The translations under genes and the position numbers were made by a program. The notes below the pieces were generated by a model. The model was not told the DNA's origin, searched no databases, and saw only the letters and a list, made by a program, of their open reading frames with translations. Shown here piece after piece: positions 1 through 6,603 of a stretch of 64,000 nucleotides of DNA; within the stretch, counting starts at the first letter, position 1; every line of letters starts with the position of its first letter. Source of the DNA: Oscillospiraceae bacterium (GTDB lineage: Bacteria > Bacillota > Clostridia > Oscillospirales > Oscillospiraceae); contig CAKASQ030000050.1 in NCBI GenBank assembly GCA_916988195.3, positions 62,001 through 126,000 of the forward strand. The letters run 5' to 3'.

Positions 1-85
1 CGGTCACGGACGCGACAACGTCCTCCGAAATCTGAATGGAGCCGTTCTCCATTTCCTGCGTGAAGTATTCTTTATTTTCCGCCAT
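1..85 (-). CDS. Asp23/Gls24 family envelope stress protein, 5' part only
   Basis: Only the first 28 codons are in the window (MAENKEYFTQEMENGSIQIS and onward); the gene continues beyond base 1. Acidic N-termini followed by a G-x-I-x-I-S-x-x-V-V pattern are typical of Asp23/Gls24 (YqhY-like) proteins. In Bacillus and many Clostridia such a gene follows spoIIIAH, as here, which is the main support. The start is an ATG at 85 with a GGAGG 8 bases upstream. It has its own promoter in the gap after spoIIIAH. The family is tied to the cell envelope and fatty-acid synthesis genes, but nothing in this fragment shows its role directly. Confidence 0.7.
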   Translation of the reverse strand, partial: MAENKEYFTQEMENGSIQISEDVVASVT

Positions 86-119
86 CGTATTACCTCCGGG
101 TTTCGGTGCTTATGCGAAC

Positions 120-147
120 ATTGTACCACAAACTTCCGGAATTTCAA
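120..147 (-). promoter_or_regulatory. sigma-A type promoter for the Asp23/Gls24 gene
   Basis: TTGAAA (147-142), 16-base spacer, TACAAT (125-120). The spacer ends in TTTGTGG, giving an extended -10 (TGG-TACAAT). It lies between the spoIIIAH stop and the next start. Confidence 0.6.
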
Positions 148-154
148 CTGTTTT

Positions 155-718
155 TCACTGCGCTTTTACTTCGATCACGCGAACCTGCGACAAATCATAG
201 TCCGTCTGTGATGTCACAACGTCCGAAATGAGCGCCACATCGGCGGTCGAAAGCCCTTCGGCCGGGGCAGAAACCGCAACACTCACGGTATCGTCCGCCA
301 TGTAGGTCACACAGTCGGTAAAGCCTTTGGCGATGATCAGGCTCTCGATCTGCGCCTCGCTGAGCGCCGCGCCGACAATGCGGTTGAGGGTCTGCGAGGC
401 GGTGTCCCCCACCGTCGTTCCCTCGTCGTAGGCGATCGTCTCTTCCAAGAGCTCGACTGCGCTGTCGCGCGAGGACTGCCGGCTCAGGCGCATCTGCGCA
501 AAGTAATCATCCGTCGAACCTGCGCTTGTGTCCAGGGATACAGGCTCTGCTGCGTCCTCCATTTGAAGCGTCGCCTCCCCCATCACCTGCTCGGCGTTCA
601 GTGTGTCGGTCAGATCCGGCGTTTTCTGCCGGTTGTTATACGACCAGTTGAGATACACGCCCGCGCAGATGAACAAAAGCACCGTTGCAATGACCGCGTT
701 TCGTTTCCAGATTTTCAT
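155..718 (-). CDS. spoIIIAH: Stage III sporulation protein AH, forespore-mother cell channel subunit
   Basis: 187 residues, last of eight spoIIIA genes. SpoIIIAH is made in the mother cell and binds SpoIIQ from the forespore across the intermembrane space, forming the A-Q channel needed for late forespore gene expression. A single membrane anchor is visible near residues 8-25, followed by an acidic linker and a C-terminal ring-building (YscJ/FliF-like) domain with the pattern ASQTLNRIVGAALSEAQIE. It starts 11 bases after the spoIIIAG stop and shares the operon. Length and position match the family, so the assignment is firm. Confidence 0.95.
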   Translation of the reverse strand: MKIWKRNAVIATVLLFICAGVYLNWSYNNRQKTPDLTDTLNAEQVMGEATLQMEDAAEPVSLDTSAGSTDDYFAQMRLSRQSSRDSAVELLEETIAYDEGTTVGDTASQTLNRIVGAALSEAQIESLIIAKGFTDCVTYMADDTVSVAVSAPAEGLSTADVALISDVVTSQTDYDLSQVRVIEVKAQ

Positions 719-729
719 GTTCGCTCCTC

Positions 730-1254
730 CTATTGCCGTTTCATTTTGATGACACTGATTTTATCGCTTCCAAGCCCTGTCAGGGCGGAAACTGCCTGCA
801 TGATGCGCAGCCGCACTGCCGCGCTGTCCGCTCCGTCGCACACGACGACGGCTCCGAGATAGGGTGCGCTTTTTGTCTTCGTGACGACGGGCGTTTTCTG
901 CGTGCTCTGCGTGGATGAAAAGACCGTTGTCTCCTCCCGCGTATCGCCGGAGACGCGCGTGTCCGTCTGATAGAAGATTTCCTCACTTCCGGAGGTCGTG
1001 AGCATCAGCTCCACGCGCCCTACGCCGTCCATGCTTGACAGCAGCTGCTCGAGCCGCGTCTGCATATCTGTGGCCTGCGCTTCTTGCGCCGCTTCCGGTT
1101 TTGCCGCCGAAGGCTCGTCTTTTTTGCCGGACGGCCACAGAAGGATCAGCGCGCCCAGCGCTAGAATCAGAAGCGGCAGCCGCCACGTTTCGATCACACG
1201 CCGTAGTTTTAGTCCCCACTTTTTGAGATCCGGGGTCCTTATTCGTTCGTCCAA
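730..1254 (-). CDS. spoIIIAG: Stage III sporulation protein AG
   Basis: 174 residues. SpoIIIAG forms a large membrane ring in the mother-cell part of the A-Q channel. A transmembrane segment lies near residues 26-42 (LPLLILALGALILLW), followed by a linker rich in Ala, Glu and Lys, then a ring-building domain with an inserted beta region (residues ~65-170, LEQLLSSMDGVGRVELML at its start). Its first codons overlap the end of spoIIIAF by 16 bases, so the two are translationally coupled. It is shorter in the linker than Bacillus SpoIIIAG but otherwise typical. Confidence 0.94.
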   Translation of the reverse strand: MDERIRTPDLKKWGLKLRRVIETWRLPLLILALGALILLWPSGKKDEPSAAKPEAAQEAQATDMQTRLEQLLSSMDGVGRVELMLTTSGSEEIFYQTDTRVSGDTREETTVFSSTQSTQKTPVVTKTKSAPYLGAVVVCDGADSAAVRLRIMQAVSALTGLGSDKISVIKMKRQ

Positions 1255-1718
1255 GTCTGCTGCTCCTTCCCGATGGCAAGGTTTTCTTCGATGTACCGTG
1301 TGAGGCTCTGTCTTTGCGGCTCTGTAAACGGACCTGTAATCCGAACGGCGGCAGGATAGGGGTACGAGCCATCCTCCTCTACCGTTACGTCAATCGCGAC
1401 CGCAAGGCCAAGCTCCTGCGCTTTGTCCCATATATATGCTTCCGTTTTGCTCTTTATGATGGCGCTGAGCGCTTCGCGGTTTCCAATCTCCACGCCGGTT
1501 CTCGCCTCTTCCGCCGCAATCCGCATTTTCGTCAGCTCCTCCGCAACGTCGCTTAGTTCCCATCCGGCAAGCCCTGTGAGCGCCGTCATCGCCAGAAATA
1601 CCCCGCAAAGAAGCGAGCAGATGCTTTTCATCCGCCCCTTGGGCACGAGCGCACGTACCAGCGAGCATAACAGCGCCGCAGCGCACAAAGAGAATAAATA
1701 CCGCCGTACAGCATCCAT
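1239..1718 (-). CDS. spoIIIAF: Stage III sporulation protein AF
   Basis: 159 residues from the ATG at 1718, which overlaps the spoIIIAE stop as ATGA; a reading frame open further upstream (to 1769) lies inside spoIIIAE and is not used. Two membrane helices occupy about residues 5-45 (YLFSLCAAALLCSLVRALVP, then SICSLLCGVFLAMTAL), followed by a soluble C-terminal domain with predicted ring-building fold. It is a membrane component of the spoIIIA channel complex; its exact task is not well known even in model species. Confidence 0.92.
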   Translation of the reverse strand: MDAVRRYLFSLCAAALLCSLVRALVPKGRMKSICSLLCGVFLAMTALTGLAGWELSDVAEELTKMRIAAEEARTGVEIGNREALSAIIKSKTEAYIWDKAQELGLAVAIDVTVEEDGSYPYPAAVRITGPFTEPQRQSLTRYIEENLAIGKEQQTWTNE

Positions 1719-2812
1719 CACCCGTTCACCGCCTTCAAAAAGCATGCCGCCGAGACAAGGCTCATCCAAAGTGCACTCGCTGCAATGGCCATCATGTAGC
1801 CCATGGCGGAGGCGAGGTTTGATAAAAGCGCCGCGTGGGGCTTCATGACCGCGCCCTCTCCGATCGCGCCCGCGAGCTTTAGCGCCAGATAGTAAGCGCC
1901 CAGCCGCAAAAACGGCACAATCGCCATGGAAATGACCGCCAGAATCCCGAACGCCCCTGCCGCACTTCGAATCAGCCCGGCGCTTGCCAGTAAAGATTCC
2001 GACGCGTCAGACAGCATCGAGCCCACAACAGGCACCATCCCGGAAAAGGCCGCCTGCGCCGCCTTGAGCGCGAACGCGTCCGCAGAGCCCGTCAGCACGC
2101 GGCTGAGAGACAGGTACGCCGTAAAGACGGCGCAGAGCCCCTTGATGAGAAGCGAAATTGCCCGGCCGCCGAGCGCGCGGATTTTCCCAAGTCCGCCGCC
2201 GTCCGTCGCGCATTCCGCTGCGGAAAGGAGAATGTAGACGTAGACGAGCGGGATGAGCACGCCGGAGGCAAGCTTTGTAAGAAGACTCATCGCAAACGAG
2301 CCGCCCGCCAGAAGCGTCCCTGCGCTGACGCTTCCGCCCGAGGCCGCCAAGCTCGACGACAGAACTGGAAGCAGCAGCGCCGTAAAATCCGAAAGCTTCG
2401 TCACCGTCTCGCGCGCAAGGCCGATCATGGACGAAACGTCCCTCGTGCAAAGCGCCGTGATGGCGAACGCACCCGCGAGCTGCGCCGGAAGCTTCATTGC
2501 GTCTGTCTCCTGCGCGCTAGATGCAAACGCGCACAGCATCGCCGCCGCAAGTACCTTTCCGGCTGAAACCAGCGCGGGCCTGAGCGCGAGACCTGCCCCG
2601 GAGATCGCGCTCGATACGATGTGCCAAAGCTCCTTTCCAAAATCCCCGGCAGACGTGGGTGAAGTACCGGACAACGCCTCGCGCGTTTCCTCGTCCAGTG
2701 CATGCTCCAGTTTCTCCGCGCCAAAGGTTACATCCGGCTCTGCTGCCTCCTGCGCGTGAACAGGCATGGCCAAAAGAAGCAGCGCCAACGCCGCAAGCAA
2801 TATTCTCCGCAT
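1718..2812 (-). CDS. spoIIIAE: Stage III sporulation protein AE, polytopic membrane protein
   Basis: 364 residues. The start is the ATG at 2812 (MRRILLAALALLL), giving an N-terminal signal peptide ending near VHA-Q; the upstream extension of the frame overlaps spoIIIAD and is rejected. The mature protein has about seven hydrophobic helices and SpoIIIAE family patterns such as LLPVLSSSLAASGG and GMVPVVGSMLSDASE. It is the largest integral membrane protein of the feeding-tube complex. It starts exactly where spoIIIAD stops (overlap at 2812). Confidence 0.94.
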   Translation of the reverse strand: MRRILLAALALLLLAMPVHAQEAAEPDVTFGAEKLEHALDEETREALSGTSPTSAGDFGKELWHIVSSAISGAGLALRPALVSAGKVLAAAMLCAFASSAQETDAMKLPAQLAGAFAITALCTRDVSSMIGLARETVTKLSDFTALLLPVLSSSLAASGGSVSAGTLLAGGSFAMSLLTKLASGVLIPLVYVYILLSAAECATDGGGLGKIRALGGRAISLLIKGLCAVFTAYLSLSRVLTGSADAFALKAAQAAFSGMVPVVGSMLSDASESLLASAGLIRSAAGAFGILAVISMAIVPFLRLGAYYLALKLAGAIGEGAVMKPHAALLSNLASAMGYMMAIAASALWMSLVSAACFLKAVNG

Positions 2813-3204
2813 CAGCCGCCTCCCAGCTCCAGCAAGAGCTCTAAAAGCATCGTCGCAAGCGGCAGCCCCGTGCAAAGGCAGAGCACTGTCCCGCAGAGCT
2901 CGACCATCTTTCCGAGCGCCCCCTGTCCCGCGTCCTGACAGAACGCGCCCGCGACTTGTCCTAAAAGCGCAATGGCGACGGTTTTGAGAAGCGGCGAAAA
3001 GACGGCGGAGGAAAGCCCCGTGTAAGACAGCAGCTTCTCGAAAAATTCCAGCACCGGAGAGAGTAACCCCAGCGCTGCAATCGCCGCGCCCGCCGCGCAT
3101 AAAACGGAAATCGCAAGCGAGATCGCGCCCTCGTGAGGCTTGAGTACCGCGCAGAGGATCGCACACACAACGCTGCACGCGGCAATTTTCACATACGTAT
3201 CCAT
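2812..3204 (-). CDS. spoIIIAD: Stage III sporulation protein AD
   Basis: 130 residues from ATG 3204 (MDTYVKIAACSVV); longer starts run into spoIIIAC. It is almost wholly hydrophobic with four predicted membrane helices, paralogous to SpoIIIAC. A K-x-H-x-G pattern (LKPHEGAISLAIS) in the second helix is typical. It lies 4 bases after spoIIIAC and touches spoIIIAE. Known as a membrane subunit of the spoIIIA complex essential for forespore development; no catalytic motif is visible. Confidence 0.92.
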   Translation of the reverse strand: MDTYVKIAACSVVCAILCAVLKPHEGAISLAISVLCAAGAAIAALGLLSPVLEFFEKLLSYTGLSSAVFSPLLKTVAIALLGQVAGAFCQDAGQGALGKMVELCGTVLCLCTGLPLATMLLELLLELGGG

Positions 3205-3208
3205 CGCG

Positions 3209-3403
3209 TTAGAACCGGAAGAGCGTTTTGACGAGGTCAAAGAGCTCCGCAATGCGCTGCACGACGATCATGAGAACGACCACGAGCCCTGCAAGAGACG
3301 TCATCGTTGCCTGCTCCTCGCGGCCTGAGCGCACGAGCACCTGATTGAGAATCGAAACAATGATTCCGACGGCGGCAATTTTAAAAATCAGATCAATTTC
3401 CAT
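3209..3403 (-). CDS. spoIIIAC: Stage III sporulation protein AC
   Basis: 64 residues, the usual size. Two membrane helices (IFKIAAVGIIVSILNQVLV and the MTSLAGLVVVLMIVVQ region) separated by a short charged loop with GREEQA. It lies 2 bases after spoIIIAB and 4 before spoIIIAD. The short length and the L-x-x-x-G-R-x-E-Q signature between helices make the family clear. It acts in the mother-cell membrane as part of the channel. Confidence 0.93.
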   Translation of the reverse strand: MEIDLIFKIAAVGIIVSILNQVLVRSGREEQATMTSLAGLVVVLMIVVQRIAELFDLVKTLFRF

Positions 3404-3405
3404 CG

Positions 3406-3921
3406 TTACAATAAAATGACGGCCAGCGCGAGCCCCGCGCAGATGCCGATGGTTTCATAGCTTCTGCACCGCGCGCGCTTTTGCGCCTGCAATTGCAGAA
3501 GAACGGATGTAATGCTCCCCTTCGCGCGCTCAATGGCAGCCAGTTGGGACTCTAAGTCAAACCGCCCGAGCCCCATGGAAAGCCCATAGAGCGTTTGCAC
3601 GGCCTCCTGCCCCGGAGAGAGCCCCGGGGAGGCCTGAAAGCCCCGCTTGAACGAGACCGGAACTGTACATCCCGGCGGCACAGACAGCGCGCGCCCGGCA
3701 GCTTCAAAAAACAGGGCCACGTCTTTTTGCCGGCAGGCGGACAGCGCGGAAAACAGTTGCGGCAGCGGCGTGAGTCTGGAAGAGAGCTCGCTCTGCATAA
3801 AATCCAGCGCCCACAAAAGTCCTTCTAACTGCGCGCATTGCCGCCGCACGCCCCGCGCAAAGCCGAAGCCGACGAGGCTTGCCGACAAGGTAACAAGCGC
3901 CGCACCGAGAAGCCTCAGCAT
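3406..3921 (-). CDS. spoIIIAB: Stage III sporulation protein AB
   Basis: 171 residues. It has an N-terminal membrane helix (LLGAALVTLSASLVGFGFA), a cytoplasmic helical middle part (residues ~25-145, with RQCAQLEGLLWALDFMQSEL), and a C-terminal helix (ICAGLALAVILL). SpoIIIAB resembles GspF-type secretion platform proteins and is thought to work with the ATPase SpoIIIAA. Its start overlaps the end of spoIIIAA by 7 bases. Confidence 0.93.
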   Translation of the reverse strand: MLRLLGAALVTLSASLVGFGFARGVRRQCAQLEGLLWALDFMQSELSSRLTPLPQLFSALSACRQKDVALFFEAAGRALSVPPGCTVPVSFKRGFQASPGLSPGQEAVQTLYGLSMGLGRFDLESQLAAIERAKGSITSVLLQLQAQKRARCRSYETIGICAGLALAVILL

Positions 3922-4754
3922 ACGCCCGCCTCCCGCACGAAAAACTGCCTGTCCGGCTGTAAGACGAGAAAGCGCTTGAAAATTTCAAGGGACAACAGCT
4001 CCCGGTAAAGCGGTCTCGCCCTGAGCTCCTGCAAATCCTTCGCATGCGCCGTTGCAAGGAGCCGAACACCGCAGTAGCTGATCTGCTCCATAGCCTCCAA
4101 GTCCCGCCGCGCTGTAATTTCGTCCGCCGCGATCCATGTGGGGCTCATCGCGCGCAGAAGGAGCATCATGCCTTCGCTTTTTGAAACGCCGGTCAGAACA
4201 TCCGTCTGCGGCCCGAGATCGAACTGCGCGCCTTCGTCTGTCATGGCAGAAATTTCGCCCCGGTCATCGCAGACGCACATACGCTCGCCGGAATTGGACA
4301 GGGCACGGATGCATGCGCGAAGAAGCGTCGTTTTGCCAGCCCCGGGCGCGCCGAGAATGAGGCAGGACTCGGTGAGGCTCGGAAGAAGCGCAGTTTCATC
4401 CAGCCGGATATCGCGCGCAAAGCGGATGCAAAGAGAGCTTACTGTCCGAAAGCCCGTCATTTCTCCGTTTCTTGTGACCACGATGCCGCACACGCCGACG
4501 CGGTGTCCGCCGGGAAGCGTCACATAGCCCTGCCGGAGTGCATCCTGACAGGCATGCGCCGAATAGCTCGTCGCGCGCTGCAAAATGCCATCCAGCTCGC
4601 CGGGCCGCACGAGCCCGAAAAGTCTTTGCTCCCGCCCGTTTTCCAGCACCGCCGGGGCTTGCCCCACGCGCAGCCGCAGCTCCTGCACATCCGAAAAATC
4701 AAGCGTCTGGAGCCGTCCCGGAAGCACGTCCAGAATTTCCTGAAATGCCGCCAT
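3915..4754 (-). CDS. spoIIIAA: Stage III sporulation protein AA, secretion-type ATPase
   Basis: 279 residues from ATG 4754 (MAAFQEILDVLPGR). This start has GGAGG 7 bases upstream; in-frame ATG 4760 abuts that site and GTG 4772 precedes it, so both are less likely. Walker A is GAPGAGKTT near residue 135, and a Walker B-like MSPTWIAADEIT follows. It belongs to the type II/IV secretion ATPase group and probably powers assembly or transport of the A-Q channel in the mother cell. It is the first gene of the eight-gene spoIIIA operon. Confidence 0.94.
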   Translation of the reverse strand: MAAFQEILDVLPGRLQTLDFSDVQELRLRVGQAPAVLENGREQRLFGLVRPGELDGILQRATSYSAHACQDALRQGYVTLPGGHRVGVCGIVVTRNGEMTGFRTVSSLCIRFARDIRLDETALLPSLTESCLILGAPGAGKTTLLRACIRALSNSGERMCVCDDRGEISAMTDEGAQFDLGPQTDVLTGVSKSEGMMLLLRAMSPTWIAADEITARRDLEAMEQISYCGVRLLATAHAKDLQELRARPLYRELLSLEIFKRFLVLQPDRQFFVREAGVC

Positions 4755-4772
4755 CTGCATCCCTCCCACCAC

Positions 4773-4801
4773 AGTCTATTGGACGTTGCGGGCAAATATA
4801 C
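4773..4801 (-). promoter_or_regulatory. candidate sigma-E promoter of the spoIIIA operon
   Basis: GTATATT (4801-4795), 14 bases, AATAGACT (4780-4773). The Bacillus sigma-E consensus is KMATATT-N14-CATACAMT; six of eight -10 bases fit. SpoIIIA operons are known sigma-E targets. The position, 19-47 bases upstream of the start, is suitable. Confidence 0.5.
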
Positions 4802-4857
4802 CGCAGCCGGTCCTGTTTTCTCTGCGACCTGCCTACTGATTTTGTCGGGTTTTGCAC

Positions 4858-4886
4858 TTGCATGCGGCCTGTATTTTCGTTATAAT
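4858..4886 (+). promoter_or_regulatory. sigma-A promoter of the larEBC operon
   Basis: TTGCAT (4858-4863), 17-base spacer, TATAAT (4881-4886), ending 29 bases before the larE ATG. It diverges from the spoIIIA promoter region. Confidence 0.75.
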
Positions 4887-4915
4887 GAGAAAAACATTTT
4901 CTTCGAGGCGCTATT

Positions 4916-5659
4916 ATGACGTTACAGGAATTTTTTACGGAACATCCGAAGGCCGCGCTCGGCTTTTCCGGCGGCGTGGACTCTTCGTATCTGCTCTATG
5001 CCGGAATCAAGGCCGGCGCAGACATCCGTCCCTACTTCATCAAGACCGCTTTCCAACCGGAGTTTGAGCTGGAGGACGCAAAAAGGCTCTGCGCGCAGCT
5101 CGGGGCAGAGCTCCATATCATCGAGCTCGACGCGCTCGCCAACCCCGACGTGGTCAAAAACCCCGCAAACCGCTGCTATTACTGCAAGACAGGACTATTC
5201 GGCACATTGCAGCAGCGGGCAAAGGCCGACGGGTACACAGTTCTGCTCGACGGCACAAACGCTTCCGACGACGCGGGCGACCGCCCGGGCATGAAAGCGC
5301 TGACGGAAATGTCGGTGCTCTCCCCGCTTCGCCTGTGCGGCCTCAGCAAGGCGCAGATCCGCGAGCTCTCCCGCGAGGCAGGTCTTTTTACATGGGATAA
5401 ACCCGCCTACGCATGTCTGGCTACCCGCGTTCCGACCGGGGAGGCCATCACTGAGGCGCTTCTGGCGCGCGTGGAGGGCGCGGAGCAGGTGCTCTTTTCG
5501 CTCGGCTTTACGGATTTTCGCGTACGGGTGTTCCATGACGCGGCGCGCGTGCAATTAAAGCCCGCACAGATGCAGCAGGCGCTCAGCCGCCGGTCGGAGA
5601 TTTTGGAGAACATGAAGCCCTATTTTGAGATTGTCCTTCTGGACCTGAACGGGAGGTAA
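4916..5659 (+). CDS. larE: LarE, sulfur insertion enzyme for nickel-pincer nucleotide cofactor
   Basis: 247 residues. LarE adenylates and then thiolates the carboxylates of pyridinium-3,5-biscarboxylic acid mononucleotide. The PP-loop SGGVDSS sits at residues 18-24. Cys167 (YACLATR) matches the sacrificial cysteine of Lactiplantibacillus LarE, but there is also a CYYC pair (Cys87, Cys90). Three such cysteines are a mark of LarE enzymes that use a [4Fe-4S] cluster and act catalytically; that mechanism is an inference here. It is first in an operon with larB (2 bases apart) and larC. Confidence 0.92.
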   Translation: MTLQEFFTEHPKAALGFSGGVDSSYLLYAGIKAGADIRPYFIKTAFQPEFELEDAKRLCAQLGAELHIIELDALANPDVVKNPANRCYYCKTGLFGTLQQRAKADGYTVLLDGTNASDDAGDRPGMKALTEMSVLSPLRLCGLSKAQIRELSREAGLFTWDKPAYACLATRVPTGEAITEALLARVEGAEQVLFSLGFTDFRVRVFHDAARVQLKPAQMQQALSRRSEILENMKPYFEIVLLDLNGR

Positions 5660-5661
5660 GC

Positions 5662-6429
5662 ATGGAGCAACTGGAAATCCGGCAGCTGCTGCAGGCGGTC
5701 GCTTCGGGCGAGCGCTCGGTCGACGATGCGCTTTTGCAGCTCAAGGAAGCGCCGTTTGAGGATCTCGGCTTTGCAAAGCTCGATCACCATCGCGCGCTGC
5801 GCCAAGGTGCGGCCGAGGTTATCTACGGCGCGGGCAAAACGCCGGAGCAGATTTTAAAAATCACGCAGGCAATGCTCGCCCACGGCCAGAAAACCGTCCT
5901 CATCACGAGGCTGTCCAAAGATGCGGCGGAGTTTTTAATGCCCCGGCTGCCGCTCACCTACCATGAGCTGGGCCGCGTCGGCATTGCTGGCACGATGCCG
6001 GAGCCCACGGGGCGCGGGACCATCGTGATTGCCACCGGCGGCACCAGCGACCAGCCTGTCGCGGAGGAAGCGGCGCTCACGGCCGAAGCGCTCGGAAACA
6101 AGGTCGTGCGGCTCTACGACGTGGGGGTCGCGGGGCTCCACAGGCTTCTGTCGCACACGGACGATGTGATGCGCGCGCAGGCGATCGTCGCGATTGCGGG
6201 CATGGAGGGCGCTCTGGCGAGCGTCATCGGCGGCCTTGCCGACTGCCCGGTCATCGCGGTTCCGACGAGCGTGGGCTACGGCGCTTCGTTTGGCGGCGTG
6301 GCGGCCTTACTTGCGATGCTCAACTCCTGCGCCAGCGGCGTGAGCGTTGTGAACATCGACAACGGCTTTGGAGCCGGATATCTGGCCAGCATGATCAACC
6401 ACATCGGAACAGGCTACTCAAAAAGCTAA
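5662..6429 (+). CDS. larB: LarB, pyridinium-3,5-biscarboxylic acid mononucleotide synthase
   Basis: 255 residues. LarB carboxylates and hydrolyses nicotinate adenine dinucleotide, the first step toward the nickel-pincer cofactor. The C-terminal half is PurE-like, with ATGGTSDQPVAEEA and GMEGALASVIGGL as the nucleotide and CO2 handling region and PTSVGYGASFGG near the end. It starts 2 bases after larE. The stop codon lies in the loop of the first hairpin of a dispersed repeat that fills the gap to larC. Confidence 0.93.
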   Translation: MEQLEIRQLLQAVASGERSVDDALLQLKEAPFEDLGFAKLDHHRALRQGAAEVIYGAGKTPEQILKITQAMLAHGQKTVLITRLSKDAAEFLMPRLPLTYHELGRVGIAGTMPEPTGRGTIVIATGGTSDQPVAEEAALTAEALGNKVVRLYDVGVAGLHRLLSHTDDVMRAQAIVAIAGMEGALASVIGGLADCPVIAVPTSVGYGASFGGVAALLAMLNSCASGVSVVNIDNGFGAGYLASMINHIGTGYSKS

Positions 6430-6594
6430 CGCTTTTTGAGCAAAGAGATGCGCCTCGACTGCGCGCAAGCTTTTCGCGCTTTGCGTGAAAAGCTCCCACT
6501 TGCGAGGCGATAGGAATTTTTCCGGTCGGCGAAGCCGCCGGATAAAATGAATTTCCATTTTATTTCGCATCTGCGGACGCGAAACTCTACGAGG
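6417..6594 (+). repeat. dispersed multi-hairpin repeat, copy A (between larB and larC)
   Basis: Copy A of an element also found at 33008-33180 (opposite strand). Hairpins in order: CTCAAAAAGC/GCTTTTTGAG (6417-6440, loop TAAC includes the larB stop); an outer stem CGCCTCG...CGAGGCG (from ~6451 to ~6510) enclosing AGCTTTTC/GAAAAGCT; CCGGTCGGC-GAA-GCCGCCGG (6522-6541); and TTTCGC/GCGAAA before ACTCTACGAGG. It fills the larB-larC gap and is probably transcribed with the operon. Confidence 0.75.
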
Positions 6595-6603
6595 TTTTTT
6601 ATA

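Noticed and set aside
1718-3178. SpoIIIAE starting at 3178 with a 122-residue extension
   Set aside because: The extension overlaps spoIIIAD, is Arg-rich and has no family pattern; ATG 2812 gives a proper signal peptide.
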